A stretch of DNA of 64,000 bases, from positions 1 to 64,000 of the forward strand of contig NZ_FCNW02000020.1 of the NCBI RefSeq assembly GCF_001544475.1. Direction: 5' to 3'. This DNA comes from Caballeronia humi (GTDB lineage: Bacteria; Pseudomonadota; Gammaproteobacteria; Burkholderiales; Burkholderiaceae). Both the position numbers and the translations under genes were made by a program. Below the pieces are notes generated by a model. That model saw only the letters and a program-made list of their open reading frames with translations, did no database searches and was not told the origin of the DNA. This document shows, in pieces, positions 44,800 to 53,207 of the stretch (position 1 is the stretch's first letter; each line of letters starts with the position of its first letter).

Positions 44800-45522
44800 C
44801 TAGATCGACACTTCCTTGCGCGCCAGATCTCCGGCAGGCGCATCGCCTCGCGCGCGCATCAATACGGCGAGCACTTCGCGCGCCGTGTTCTCCGAATGCT
44901 CGCGCAATATGCGCGGCAAGTCGCGACGCTCAGCGTCTTCGAGCGCAGCCAGAATGGCCTCATGCTCGCTCGCGGATTCGGCCCAGCGCAGCGTATCGGC
45001 ATTGGCCGCGCCGCGCGCGCGATGCACCTTCGACATCAGCGTCGAATAAATGGCCGCGAGCACCGGATTCGCCGCAGCGTCGACGATCATCTGATGGATC
45101 TGCTGATTGAGCCTGAAATACTCCACGCGCTTGCCCGCCTCGTGACATTCGACCATGCGCCGGTGTTTCGCCGCGATCGCCGAAACCTGCGAGTTCGTCA
45201 CACGCTGTTGTAGCAGCTCGCCCGCCATGGTTTCCAGCCCGTGCAGCATCTCGAACGTAGCGACGAGATCGTCGAGATCGATCTCGGCCACGCGATAACC
45301 GATGTACTGCCTATGCGTGACGCGCCCTTCCGAAGTCAGCACCTTCAACGCCTCACGAAGAGGTGTCTTCGATACGTCGAACGCGGCGCTCAACTCCTTT
45401 TCGTCGATTCGGGCGCCGGGCGGCAATTCGCCCTCGTCGATCATGACGCGCAGGCGCGCGGCGATCTCCGCAGCCATGCCGCGGGTGCGCAAAAGGAGAG
45501 GGCTTCTAGTGGTCTGGTTCAT
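44800..45522 (-). CDS. GntR-family regulator (FCD/FadR-type)
   Basis: 240 residues: winged helix with GARIDEKELSAAFDVSKTPLREAL, then a helical FCD effector domain containing MVECHEAGKRVEYFRLNQQIHQMI, in which the histidines and aspartate are metal-binding in relatives. It is divergent from the MFS, AMDase-like and amidohydrolase operon and is its likely repressor. The gap of 171 bp contains a palindromic element over a -35. Confidence 0.87.
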   Translation of the reverse strand: MNQTTRSPLLLRTRGMAAEIAARLRVMIDEGELPPGARIDEKELSAAFDVSKTPLREALKVLTSEGRVTHRQYIGYRVAEIDLDDLVATFEMLHGLETMAGELLQQRVTNSQVSAIAAKHRRMVECHEAGKRVEYFRLNQQIHQMIVDAAANPVLAAIYSTLMSKVHRARGAANADTLRWAESASEHEAILAALEDAERRDLPRILREHSENTAREVLAVLMRARGDAPAGDLARKEVSI

Positions 45523-45609
45523 CGCAGTGCAAGCTTATCACGAACTTGGTGAAAACCCTGCACCGCCATCGTGCAGTCTATTTTTCAATAAAACCAAGCG
45601 TTTACACTG

Positions 45610-45639
45610 TTTGTAATTATAAATTTCTAATCCTATACT
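45610..45639 (+). promoter_or_regulatory. Promoter of the 45694 operon with an overlapping palindrome
   Basis: A -35 of TTGTAA (45611-45616) and a -10 of TATACT (45634-45639) are separated by 17 bp. The -35 lies inside the near-palindrome TTTGTAATTATAAA (45610-45623), a suitable operator for the divergent GntR-type repressor. Confidence 0.6.
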
Positions 45640-45693
45640 CTGCTTCACGTTGCGCGACGTCACGAAAACATCCGTCTATCCTGGAGCCCGTTC

Positions 45694-46992
45694 ATGTCTT
45701 CAACATCCGGTGTTGCCGCAATGGCGGTGGGAAGGTCCACCGTCCGCTGGAAGATTTTCGTCGTCATGCTGAGCCTCATCGCGATCAACTACATCGACCG
45801 CGCGTCGCTCTCCGTCGCGATGCCGCTGATTTCAAAGGAGTTCAACATCGGCCCGGCCATGGAAGGGCTGATCCTCAGCTCCTTCTTCTGGACCTACGCG
45901 GTCATGCAGATCCCGGGCGGCATGCTCGCGGACCGCTTCAAGCCGCGCATCGTGATCGCCATAGCAACCGTTTTCTGGGGCTTCTTCCAGGCGATTGCCG
46001 CCGTCTGCACGAGCGCGCCGGGCCTGCTGCTCACGCGTCTCGGGCTCGGCGCGTCGGAGGCGCCCATCTATCCGGCGGGCGGCAAGCTCAACGCCATCTG
46101 GATGACGCAGACCGAGCGCGGCCGCGGTGCCACGCTGCTCGACGGCGGCGCGCCGCTCGGTGCGGCGCTCGGCGCCATCATCATCACGGGACTGATCGCG
46201 ATGCTCGGCTCGTGGCGTATCGCCTTCGCGGTGGCGGGCATCGGCACGGTGCTGGCGGGCATCCTCGCGTGGTTCTACATTCGCAATACGCCGCGCGAGC
46301 ATCCCGGCGTGAACGAACTCGAAGCCGAATACATCGAGGAGTCGCACGCACGCGACGCCGCGCTCGAACCGCCGTCGCTCTCAGGCCGCTCGAGCGATTT
46401 CTTCAAGTACCGCTCGGTGTGGTGCATGTTCCTCGGCTGGATGTGCTTCAACAGCGTGTTCTACGGCTTGCTCACGTGGATGCCGAACTACTTGCATATG
46501 GTCCATGGCTTCGACATCAAGCAGATGGGCGGTTCGAGCTTCATCATCTTTTTCAGCGGCTTCGTCGGCGAACTGCTCGGCGGCTGGATCGCCGACAAGT
46601 GGAAGGCCGCGGGCGGACGCCCCAATGTCGTGATGCGCACGCTGTTCAGCATCGCGGCGATCATCGCGACGGTTTCGATCTTCTCGGTCGCCTACGTGAC
46701 CAATCCGGTGGTGGTCGTCGCCCTGCTCTCCACCACGCTCTTCTTCCTTCGCTGGTGCGGTTTGTACTGGTGCATTCCGTCGTCCATCGGCACACGCAAC
46801 AAGATCGGCTTTCTCGGCGGCGTCATGAATCTCGGCGGCAACATCGGCGGCATCGCGGTGCCGATCATCGTCGGTGCGATCGTGCAATTCACCGGCTCCT
46901 ATTTCCTCGCGCTGATGTTCTTCGCGGCAGCCGGGATCGGCCTGCTCGTATGCTCCAGCGCCATCGATTACGAAAAGAAGATTCCGGTATGA
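45694..46992 (+). CDS. MFS transporter of the anion:cation symporter type
   Basis: 432 residues, twelve spans, with NYIDRASLSVAMPLISKEF and GMLADRFKPRIVIA, typical of the ACS subfamily that imports organic acids. First gene of an operon with an AMDase-like enzyme, a cyclic amidohydrolase and a serine hydrolase, so it probably imports their substrate. Promoter and operator lie just upstream. A 1005-codon antisense frame covers its end and the next genes but is a shadow of GC-rich coding sequence. Confidence 0.87.
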   Translation: MSSTSGVAAMAVGRSTVRWKIFVVMLSLIAINYIDRASLSVAMPLISKEFNIGPAMEGLILSSFFWTYAVMQIPGGMLADRFKPRIVIAIATVFWGFFQAIAAVCTSAPGLLLTRLGLGASEAPIYPAGGKLNAIWMTQTERGRGATLLDGGAPLGAALGAIIITGLIAMLGSWRIAFAVAGIGTVLAGILAWFYIRNTPREHPGVNELEAEYIEESHARDAALEPPSLSGRSSDFFKYRSVWCMFLGWMCFNSVFYGLLTWMPNYLHMVHGFDIKQMGGSSFIIFFSGFVGELLGGWIADKWKAAGGRPNVVMRTLFSIAAIIATVSIFSVAYVTNPVVVVALLSTTLFFLRWCGLYWCIPSSIGTRNKIGFLGGVMNLGGNIGGIAVPIIVGAIVQFTGSYFLALMFFAAAGIGLLVCSSAIDYEKKIPV

Positions 46993-47043
46993 ACGGGACT
47001 CACGCAACAACGCTTCGCTCAATTTCACATTAGAGACATCACG

Positions 47044-47772
47044 ATGAAAAAACGCACTCTGCTCGGCATGCTCACGCCTTCGTCCAACACGTCGCTCGAA
47101 CCGCTGACGAGCGCGATGGTCGCGGGGCTCCCCGACGTCTCGGCGCACTTCGCGCGCTTTCCGGTCACGGAGATTTCCTTGAGCGACCAGGCGCTCGGCC
47201 AGTTCGACGATTCGAAGATCCTGCAGGCAGCCGAACTGCTCGCCGATGCCAAGGTCGACGTGATCGCGTGGAACGGGACGTCGTCGGGCTGGCTCGGCTT
47301 CGAAGCCGACGAGCGCCTCTGCCGTCGCATCACGGAGGCGACCGGCATTCCGGCGACGACCTCCGTGCTCGCGCTCAACGAGATCCTGAAGAAGACCGAC
47401 GCTCATGAATTCGGACTCGTCACGCCGTATCTCGACGACGTGCAGGAAAAGATCATCGCCAACTACCGCAGCGAGGGCCTGAACTGCATCGCCGAGCGGC
47501 ATCTGAACCTGAAGGTGAATTTCTCGTTTTCCGAAGTGCAGCCCGATGAAATCCGCCGCATGGTGCGCGAAGTCGCAAAAGACAAGCCGCGCGCGATCTC
47601 GATCTTCTGCACGAATCTGAATGCCGCGCATCTCGTGCCCGAGCTGGAAGAAGAAACGGGCATTCCGATCTACGACACCATCACCACGGTCGTCTGGAAA
47701 TCGCTGCAGCTCGCCGATTACGACACGCGCCGCGTGAAAGGCTGGGGCCGTCTTTTCAGCGAAGTCATCTAA
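47044..47772 (+). CDS. Asp/Glu racemase superfamily protein, arylmalonate-decarboxylase-like
   Basis: 242 residues. Racemases of the fold use two cysteines on opposite sides of the pocket. Here the first position is replaced by a GTS motif (NGTSSGW, G78-T79-S80), while the second cysteine is kept (C189 in SIFCTNLNAAH). The pattern and spacing fit arylmalonate decarboxylase, known for Gly74 with the oxyanion-hole residues and a single catalytic Cys188. It should decarboxylate or isomerise a malonate- or maleate-like acid rather than racemise an amino acid. It lies 12 bp before the amidohydrolase gene. Confidence 0.8.
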   Translation: MKKRTLLGMLTPSSNTSLEPLTSAMVAGLPDVSAHFARFPVTEISLSDQALGQFDDSKILQAAELLADAKVDVIAWNGTSSGWLGFEADERLCRRITEATGIPATTSVLALNEILKKTDAHEFGLVTPYLDDVQEKIIANYRSEGLNCIAERHLNLKVNFSFSEVQPDEIRRMVREVAKDKPRAISIFCTNLNAAHLVPELEEETGIPIYDTITTVVWKSLQLADYDTRRVKGWGRLFSEVI

Positions 47773-47784
47773 AGGAACGAGGCC

Positions 47785-49191
47785 ATGCACAACGATCTGG
47801 ATTTCGTGATCCGTCACGCCGACGTCGTCACCGCGTCGGACCGCTTCACCTGCGACATCGGCATTCGCGACGGTCGCGTGGCCATGCTCGGACAAGGCTT
47901 GCCCGAAGCGCCGCGCGAACTGGATGCAAGCGGCATGCTGGTGCTGCCGGGCGGCGTCGACGGCCACTGCCATCTCGATCAGCCGATGCCCGACGGCTTG
48001 CGCATGGCCGACGACTTTCTCACCGGAACGCGCTCGGCGCTTTGCGGCGGCACGACCACGGTGATTCCGTTTGCCGCGCAGGCGAAGGGGCAATCGCTGC
48101 AGGCGGCGGTGGACGATTACCATCGCCGGGCGGAGGGCCGCGCGCTCATCGACTACGGTTTTCACCTGATCGTCGCCGATCCCACGCCGCATGTGCTCGC
48201 AGAAGAGCTGCCGCGTCTGATTGCCAGCGGCTACACGTCGTTCAAGGTCTACATGACTTACGACGACCTCAAGCTGAACGATCGCCAGATGCTCGACGTA
48301 CTCACGGTCGCCCGCGAACATGGCGCGCTCGTAATGGTCCATGCAGAGAACTCGGACTGCATCGGCTGGCTCACCGAGCGGCTGCTGGGCAGGGGCATTC
48401 AGGCACCGCACGCACACGCGCTCGCGCGGCCCGCCGTGGTCGAGCGCGAGGCGACGCATCGCGCGATCGCGTTCGCGGAACTGGTCGACGTGCCGATTCT
48501 CATCGTGCACGTATCGGGCGCCGATGCGATCGAGCAAATCCGTTGGGGGCAGTCGCGCGGCCTGCCGATCCTCGCGGAGACGTGCCCGCAGTACATGTAT
48601 CTGACGGCCGACGATCTCGGCTGCGGCGAATACGAAGGTGCGAAGTGCGTATGCAGCCCGCCGCCGCGCGATCCCGCGAATCAGAACGCGGTGTGGAAGG
48701 CATTGCGTCAGGGCGTGTTCTCGCTGGTGTCGTCCGATCACGCGCCCTTCTCGTACGACGATCCTCAAGGAAAAAAACCGGGCGGCAAGGAAGTGTCGTT
48801 CGAACACATTCCGAACGGCATTCCCGGGCTCGAGACTCGCTTGCCTCTGCTCTTCCGAGGCGTGAAAGAAGGACGCATCTCGCTGCATCAGTTCGTGGAA
48901 CTGACCTCGCTCAAGCCCGCGAAACTCTATGGCCTCTATCCGAGAAAAGGCACGATTGCGGTCGGAGCGGATGCGGACATTGTCGTGTGGGATCCGGAGA
49001 AGCGCGTGACGATCGCCAATGCCTCGTTGCATCACGCCGTCGACTACACGCCCTATGAAGGCATCGAAGTGATCGGCTGGCCGCGCCATTGCTTCTCTCG
49101 CGGCGAACTGCTCGTGGAGGACGGCAGGCTTCTGAACGCCCAAGCGGGACGCGGACGGTTTCTCGCCGCAGGCAAACCCAATCTCGACTGA
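47785..49191 (+). CDS. Cyclic amidohydrolase of the dihydropyrimidinase/hydantoinase family
   Basis: 468 residues with the metal-binding sites of the family in order: GGVDGHCHLDQP (first two histidines), TSFKVYMTYDD (the lysine carboxylated in relatives), VHAENSD, HVSGADAIEQ and SSDHAPFSYDDP (final aspartate). It opens a cyclic amide ring such as a hydantoin, dihydropyrimidine or related imide. GGCC after the HxH is less usual than the PHTH form of classical enzymes (here GHCH). AAGGA precedes the ATG. Middle gene of the operon. Confidence 0.88.
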   Translation: MHNDLDFVIRHADVVTASDRFTCDIGIRDGRVAMLGQGLPEAPRELDASGMLVLPGGVDGHCHLDQPMPDGLRMADDFLTGTRSALCGGTTTVIPFAAQAKGQSLQAAVDDYHRRAEGRALIDYGFHLIVADPTPHVLAEELPRLIASGYTSFKVYMTYDDLKLNDRQMLDVLTVAREHGALVMVHAENSDCIGWLTERLLGRGIQAPHAHALARPAVVEREATHRAIAFAELVDVPILIVHVSGADAIEQIRWGQSRGLPILAETCPQYMYLTADDLGCGEYEGAKCVCSPPPRDPANQNAVWKALRQGVFSLVSSDHAPFSYDDPQGKKPGGKEVSFEHIPNGIPGLETRLPLLFRGVKEGRISLHQFVELTSLKPAKLYGLYPRKGTIAVGADADIVVWDPEKRVTIANASLHHAVDYTPYEGIEVIGWPRHCFSRGELLVEDGRLLNAQAGRGRFLAAGKPNLD

Positions 49192-49201
49192 GGTGCAAAA
49201 A

Positions 49202-50377
49202 ATGAAACTGATCCTGACTTCGGTGGCGGCGTCATTATTGTGCGTCGCCGCGCATGCCGCTGGCGACTCGTCGAAAGACATGCCCACGGTTGTGCCCGAA
49301 TCGGTCGGCGTCGATTCTGCGCCGCTCGTGCACCTGTCCGAGTGGTTGCGCGCCGGCAAGATGGACGTGCGCAGCCTCGTCGTCGTGAAGGACGGCAAGA
49401 TCGTGTTCGAGCGCTATGGGGACGGCCTCACGCGCGACAACAACTACGAGCTCTATTCGGTCACGAAGACTATTACGTCATTGCTCGTCGGTGTGCTGGA
49501 GGGGCAGGGCAAGCTGAGCCCGACCACCAGAGTTGCGCCGTTGATCGCGAAAGCGCGGCCCGATCTCGCGTCGCAACTCGCAGACAAGCAGGACATCGAG
49601 CTGCGCCACCTGATGTCGATGTCGAGCGGCCTCAGCTATCAAACGCGCGAAGGCACCGATCCGCTCTACTACGGCGCGCCAGACCGGTTGCGCGTCGCGG
49701 TGACGGCCCGCGCCGCGAAGGCGCCCGGTACGGACTTCGATTACATCGACGTGAATCCGGTATTGGCCGGCACGGCAGTCAGCGTCGCCGCGCACGAACG
49801 TGAGGACCGTTTCGCCGAAGCGAAACTCTTCAAGCCGCTCGGCATGTCGCACTACCGCTGGACGGGCGTCGACGAGACGGGCGCAGTCGCGGGCGGCTGG
49901 GGTCTGCGTCTGCGCGCAATAGACATGGCGAAGATCGGCATGCTGATGCTCGACGACGGTCGCTGGCAAGGCAAGCAGATCGTCCCGCAAGCATGGATAA
50001 GGCAGATGAAGTCGCCCTCGCCGGCCGCCGCCGACTACGGCTACTACTGCTGGATTCAGCACGTCGTCGAGAAAGGACAGCCGGAATTCGGCGCGATGGG
50101 CTTCAAGGGCCAATTCATCACCGTACTGCCCGCGCAGCATGCGGTCGTCGTGATGACGAGCCTCCTGCCGACGGATGGGGGCTTGCGTGATGCGACGTAT
50201 CTCAACCAGTACCGTCACATGGTGAACGATTTCATCCTTCCCGCACTGACGCCATCGACCCGGCCGGTTGCGAGCGCATCCAAGACCGCAGCGCTGAAAG
50301 AAGAACTCGAACGCAGCAGCCGGACGCAGGGCGTGCCAGGCACCGCCGCTGCGTTCAACGACGCACCCGGGAGCTAG
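49202..50377 (+). CDS. Exported serine hydrolase of the beta-lactamase/esterase fold
   Basis: 391 residues from ATG 49202, with GAGGTG upstream; GTG at 49193 would add three residues. The signal peptide ends near AHAAG. The SxxK nucleophile motif is SVTK in YSVTKTITSLL. It is like 6-aminohexanoate-dimer hydrolase and EstB-type enzymes rather than true beta-lactamases. It may hydrolyse an amide or ester form of the substrate in the periplasm before uptake; that is inference from its place as last gene of the operon. Confidence 0.83.
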   Translation: MKLILTSVAASLLCVAAHAAGDSSKDMPTVVPESVGVDSAPLVHLSEWLRAGKMDVRSLVVVKDGKIVFERYGDGLTRDNNYELYSVTKTITSLLVGVLEGQGKLSPTTRVAPLIAKARPDLASQLADKQDIELRHLMSMSSGLSYQTREGTDPLYYGAPDRLRVAVTARAAKAPGTDFDYIDVNPVLAGTAVSVAAHEREDRFAEAKLFKPLGMSHYRWTGVDETGAVAGGWGLRLRAIDMAKIGMLMLDDGRWQGKQIVPQAWIRQMKSPSPAAADYGYYCWIQHVVEKGQPEFGAMGFKGQFITVLPAQHAVVVMTSLLPTDGGLRDATYLNQYRHMVNDFILPALTPSTRPVASASKTAALKEELERSSRTQGVPGTAAAFNDAPGS

Positions 50378-50554
50378 GCGCGGTGAGTCCGTCATCGGCA
50401 TGCCTGGAACGCACGTCAATCAGACCGTTTGAACACGATGTATTCACCTGGTCCTTGCCTGCTTGGTCTCGGGACGCTTTATGAGCATTCGTTTCATCTG
50501 TCGGCGCTGGTCGAGCCGGTCCGTTCGATCCTTGGTGCGCAGCGGGCATCGCGC
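50378..50554. other. Convergent spacer
   Basis: About 180 bp between converging genes. I saw no strong hairpin with a T-run. Confidence 0.35.
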
Positions 50555-51682
50555 TCATGTTCCAAAGATGTACAGACTGCCCGCGTAAGATCGAACGAAT
50601 TTATCGGGCATTTCCTTCTGCATCACCTCGATGAAGGTCTCTCCGGTGCAATGCATCGGAATGACGACATCGGGATTGATTTCTTTCAGGGCCGCTACGG
50701 TTTCGCGTACGTAGTCCACCTTGTGCGGCGCCAGATGGAATCCGCCCATCACCGCATGCACCTTGTCGATGCCGGACACTTCGACAGCCCGCTTTACCGA
50801 ATTCACGACACCGCGATGGCTGCAAGACGTGATCACGACCAAACCGCGATTCTTGACGCTGAAGCAAGTAGCCAGTTCATGCTGAAAGTCGTCGGGCACG
50901 ACCTTGGCAGTTTGCTTTTCCGCGGGGAGTTTGTCGGGATAGCAACCGATACCGTCTTTGACGCCGACCGTCATGCGCGTCGGTGCCAGTACTTTTTCGA
51001 ACGATGTAGTCGGAATCGTGCCGGCGGTGAAAGCATGATCCGCCACGACAGAGGGATTTGGCGCGAAGACGATCTTCACTCCAGCGCCGAGCAGCGCATT
51101 TCGATCGAGATAGCCAAAGTCTTCCACTTTACCGGCGGTCCATTCGCGAGTGCAGAAGGTTTCTTCGCCGCCTACGTAGAGAGGAAGATTCGCGCGGAGT
51201 TTCCCCCGATTCTGTTTGAGAAAGCCGACTAACCCGCCGAAGTGGTCGTAGTGGCCATGGCTCAGGATCAGTGCATCGACAGATCGAGGCGAAATCCCGA
51301 GCATGGCGATATTGTTGTTCAACGCCTCCGGGGTGAATCCAAAATCTAGCAGGACGTTTCTCGTCTCATCGCCCCGTTTCGATTCGAGGTGCATCGCCAA
51401 TCCGAATTCCTCAAGCAGGGATTTACCTGCCGGAGGCATACCGAAGCGCACGACCTCCACCTCCCCCACCTTCATATTCGGTGCGATAGCCAGGTGATAG
51501 CTATCTGTGACGACTCGCACCGCGAGACGATCCACTTCGGGCACAGGTGTGTTCAGCGCGGCCGCGCGGGCAGACTTGATACTGCCAGGCGCACCGGCGA
51601 GGAGCGAGCTGAACATCGCCGCTCCGCACGTGCATAAAATATCGCGCCGGGAAACCCGCGACGCCTCGGAACCTTGTGACAT
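50555..51682 (-). CDS. Tat-exported metallo-beta-lactamase-fold hydrolase
   Basis: 375 residues from ATG 51682, with AGGAGG upstream. The N-terminus has a twin-arginine motif (SRRDIL) and a hydrophobic stretch, so export in a folded, metal-loaded state is likely. The catalytic HGHYDHFGG (HxHxDH) is present, with later histidines in SCSHRGVVN and MGGFHLAP. The layout fits MptA/dihydropterin-like MBL proteins. Substrate unknown. It is alone and converges on the serine hydrolase. Confidence 0.83.
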   Translation of the reverse strand: MSQGSEASRVSRRDILCTCGAAMFSSLLAGAPGSIKSARAAALNTPVPEVDRLAVRVVTDSYHLAIAPNMKVGEVEVVRFGMPPAGKSLLEEFGLAMHLESKRGDETRNVLLDFGFTPEALNNNIAMLGISPRSVDALILSHGHYDHFGGLVGFLKQNRGKLRANLPLYVGGEETFCTREWTAGKVEDFGYLDRNALLGAGVKIVFAPNPSVVADHAFTAGTIPTTSFEKVLAPTRMTVGVKDGIGCYPDKLPAEKQTAKVVPDDFQHELATCFSVKNRGLVVITSCSHRGVVNSVKRAVEVSGIDKVHAVMGGFHLAPHKVDYVRETVAALKEINPDVVIPMHCTGETFIEVMQKEMPDKFVRSYAGSLYIFGT

Positions 51683-52309
51683 GGTTGCCTCCTGTCGAGA
51701 CCGAAGCGAACGGCTCTGACTTGGCGCAATCGGTTTGCGCCGACCGTACGCTCGTTGAGCGCTTTGCACGGCAGTCTGGGTTCACCGGCGTCTAGAGGAG
51801 AACGTGAACGCGGCGTTCCCTAAAGGAGCATTCCATCAATACTAGCGGCTCAGTATTCAATTGGTTGCTGCACTGTGACACTGACGCTGGTTTATGTGCC
51901 TCGATGATCTATCCAGCGGGGATGGCGCCAATGCTGCGGCGCGTTGGCGAAAAGCGAATCGCCTCGCTAACTAGTTAAGTGATGAACTCTGCGCAGGCTG
52001 CAAGGGTTTCCCGGTGGGAATCTGACATTTGCTGCTCGCACGGGGTGATGTGATCCACGAGCGCCTCCAATGCTGTTGAGCAACTGAAAGATGCCAACAG
52101 GCAAGATCTCGTTGTGTTGGATCGGGACACCATTCAGCTGCCCTGGGGCACGACCCCCAGACCCTATCCGGGCGATTGAACGGCTCGCCGCTCGCAAACG
52201 ACCAGAAGTGATGCACGCTGCACCGATTCGACCGGTCGCCCGTGCAAGTACAATGACTCCGTGAACGCGCGTGCATCGGCGCACTCCCTGCAGGCGCAAC
52301 GGAGACACC
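51683..52309. other. Divergent spacer of about 630 bp without a recognised gene
   Basis: It should carry promoters for the MBL gene and the SGNH operon. Some minus-strand text (around 51980-52080) reads like a protein end (EALVDHITPCEQQMSDSHRE), but I cannot name a family. GGAG lies before the SGNH start. Confidence 0.35.
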
Positions 52310-53194
52310 ATGACAGGTCCGGCGAACAACCAATACGAGCGCTGGCAGGAACAGATCGAGCAGGATCTGAAGGCGCGCGTCAAGACACACCAGCACGACG
52401 TACTGCAGGCGAAAGCGCTGCACGCTCAGCCCGCCAGCGCGCCCGCTCCGCTCATCCTGATCGGCGACGGCGACTCCTGGTTCGACTATCCGCTCCCGGA
52501 CCCGCTCCACGCCACGGATGTTTTGCAGGCGCTCAGGGACACAGGCGACCCCGCCCCGATGATCCTCAAGCTCGCGCACTACAGCGACGCCACCACGACG
52601 CTCCTCGGCGTGACCAAGCGCAAACGCCTCATCGCCCAGTTACAGGACCCGGCCAACGGACCGATCGACGCCCTGCTCTTCTCCGGCGGCGGCAACGACG
52701 TGGTCGGCGACCAGTTCCGCTTCTGGCTCAACGACGCGAGCGCAGTCGGCAACAACCCTGCGCAGGGCGTCGATGCCCAGCGCCTCGGCAACATCTTCGG
52801 CGTGGTCGAGAGCGCCTATCTCGACCTGATCCGTATCCGCGACCAGTTCGCGCCTCACGCGCCGATTTTCGTGCACGCGTACGACTTTGCGATTCCCTCC
52901 GGCGTCTCGGCCTGCCATCTCGCGGGGCCGTGGCTGCGCCCTTCTCTCGTTGATCGTGGCTGGTCGGGCCTTGCGCCCGGCACGCTGATCGTGAAGACGA
53001 TCCTCGTCGAGTTCCGCGCGATGCTGCAGCGGCTCGCGAGCGTCCCCGCCCACGACATGGTGCTGGTCGAAACGCAGGGCACGCTCGCGCCGGGCGACTG
53101 GGCCAACGAACTGCACCCGACTGGCGCCGGCTTCGCCAGAATCGCCGACCGCTTCAGGGCCGCGCTCGCCACGCGGTTCGCGAATCGCATATGA
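52310..53194 (+). CDS. SGNH/GDSL-type hydrolase
   Basis: 294 residues from ATG 52310, with GGAGACACC upstream. No signal peptide. The three catalytic blocks are visible: IGDGDSWFDYP (serine block), SGGGNDVVGD (Gly and Asn block) and NELHPTGAGF (His block; the acid is Glu-Leu-His rather than the usual DxxH). It probably hydrolyses an ester or acyl group. It is 13 bp before a TldD-like gene on the same strand, an unusual partnership. Confidence 0.8.
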   Translation: MTGPANNQYERWQEQIEQDLKARVKTHQHDVLQAKALHAQPASAPAPLILIGDGDSWFDYPLPDPLHATDVLQALRDTGDPAPMILKLAHYSDATTTLLGVTKRKRLIAQLQDPANGPIDALLFSGGGNDVVGDQFRFWLNDASAVGNNPAQGVDAQRLGNIFGVVESAYLDLIRIRDQFAPHAPIFVHAYDFAIPSGVSACHLAGPWLRPSLVDRGWSGLAPGTLIVKTILVEFRAMLQRLASVPAHDMVLVETQGTLAPGDWANELHPTGAGFARIADRFRAALATRFANRI

Positions 53195-53207
53195 GAGACA
53201 CGTACAC

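Noticed and set aside
46381-49398. An antisense open frame of 1005 codons opposite the MFS, AMDase-like and amidohydrolase genes
   Set aside because: Its residues are a shadow of GC-rich codons on the other strand, with no known domain or ribosome binding site, and three well-supported genes occupy the plus strand.
51982-52053. A 23-codon open frame with two adjacent cysteines upstream of the SGNH/TldD/TldE genes, considered as a precursor peptide
   Set aside because: No ribosome binding site, no leader-like pattern, and such short frames are expected by chance.
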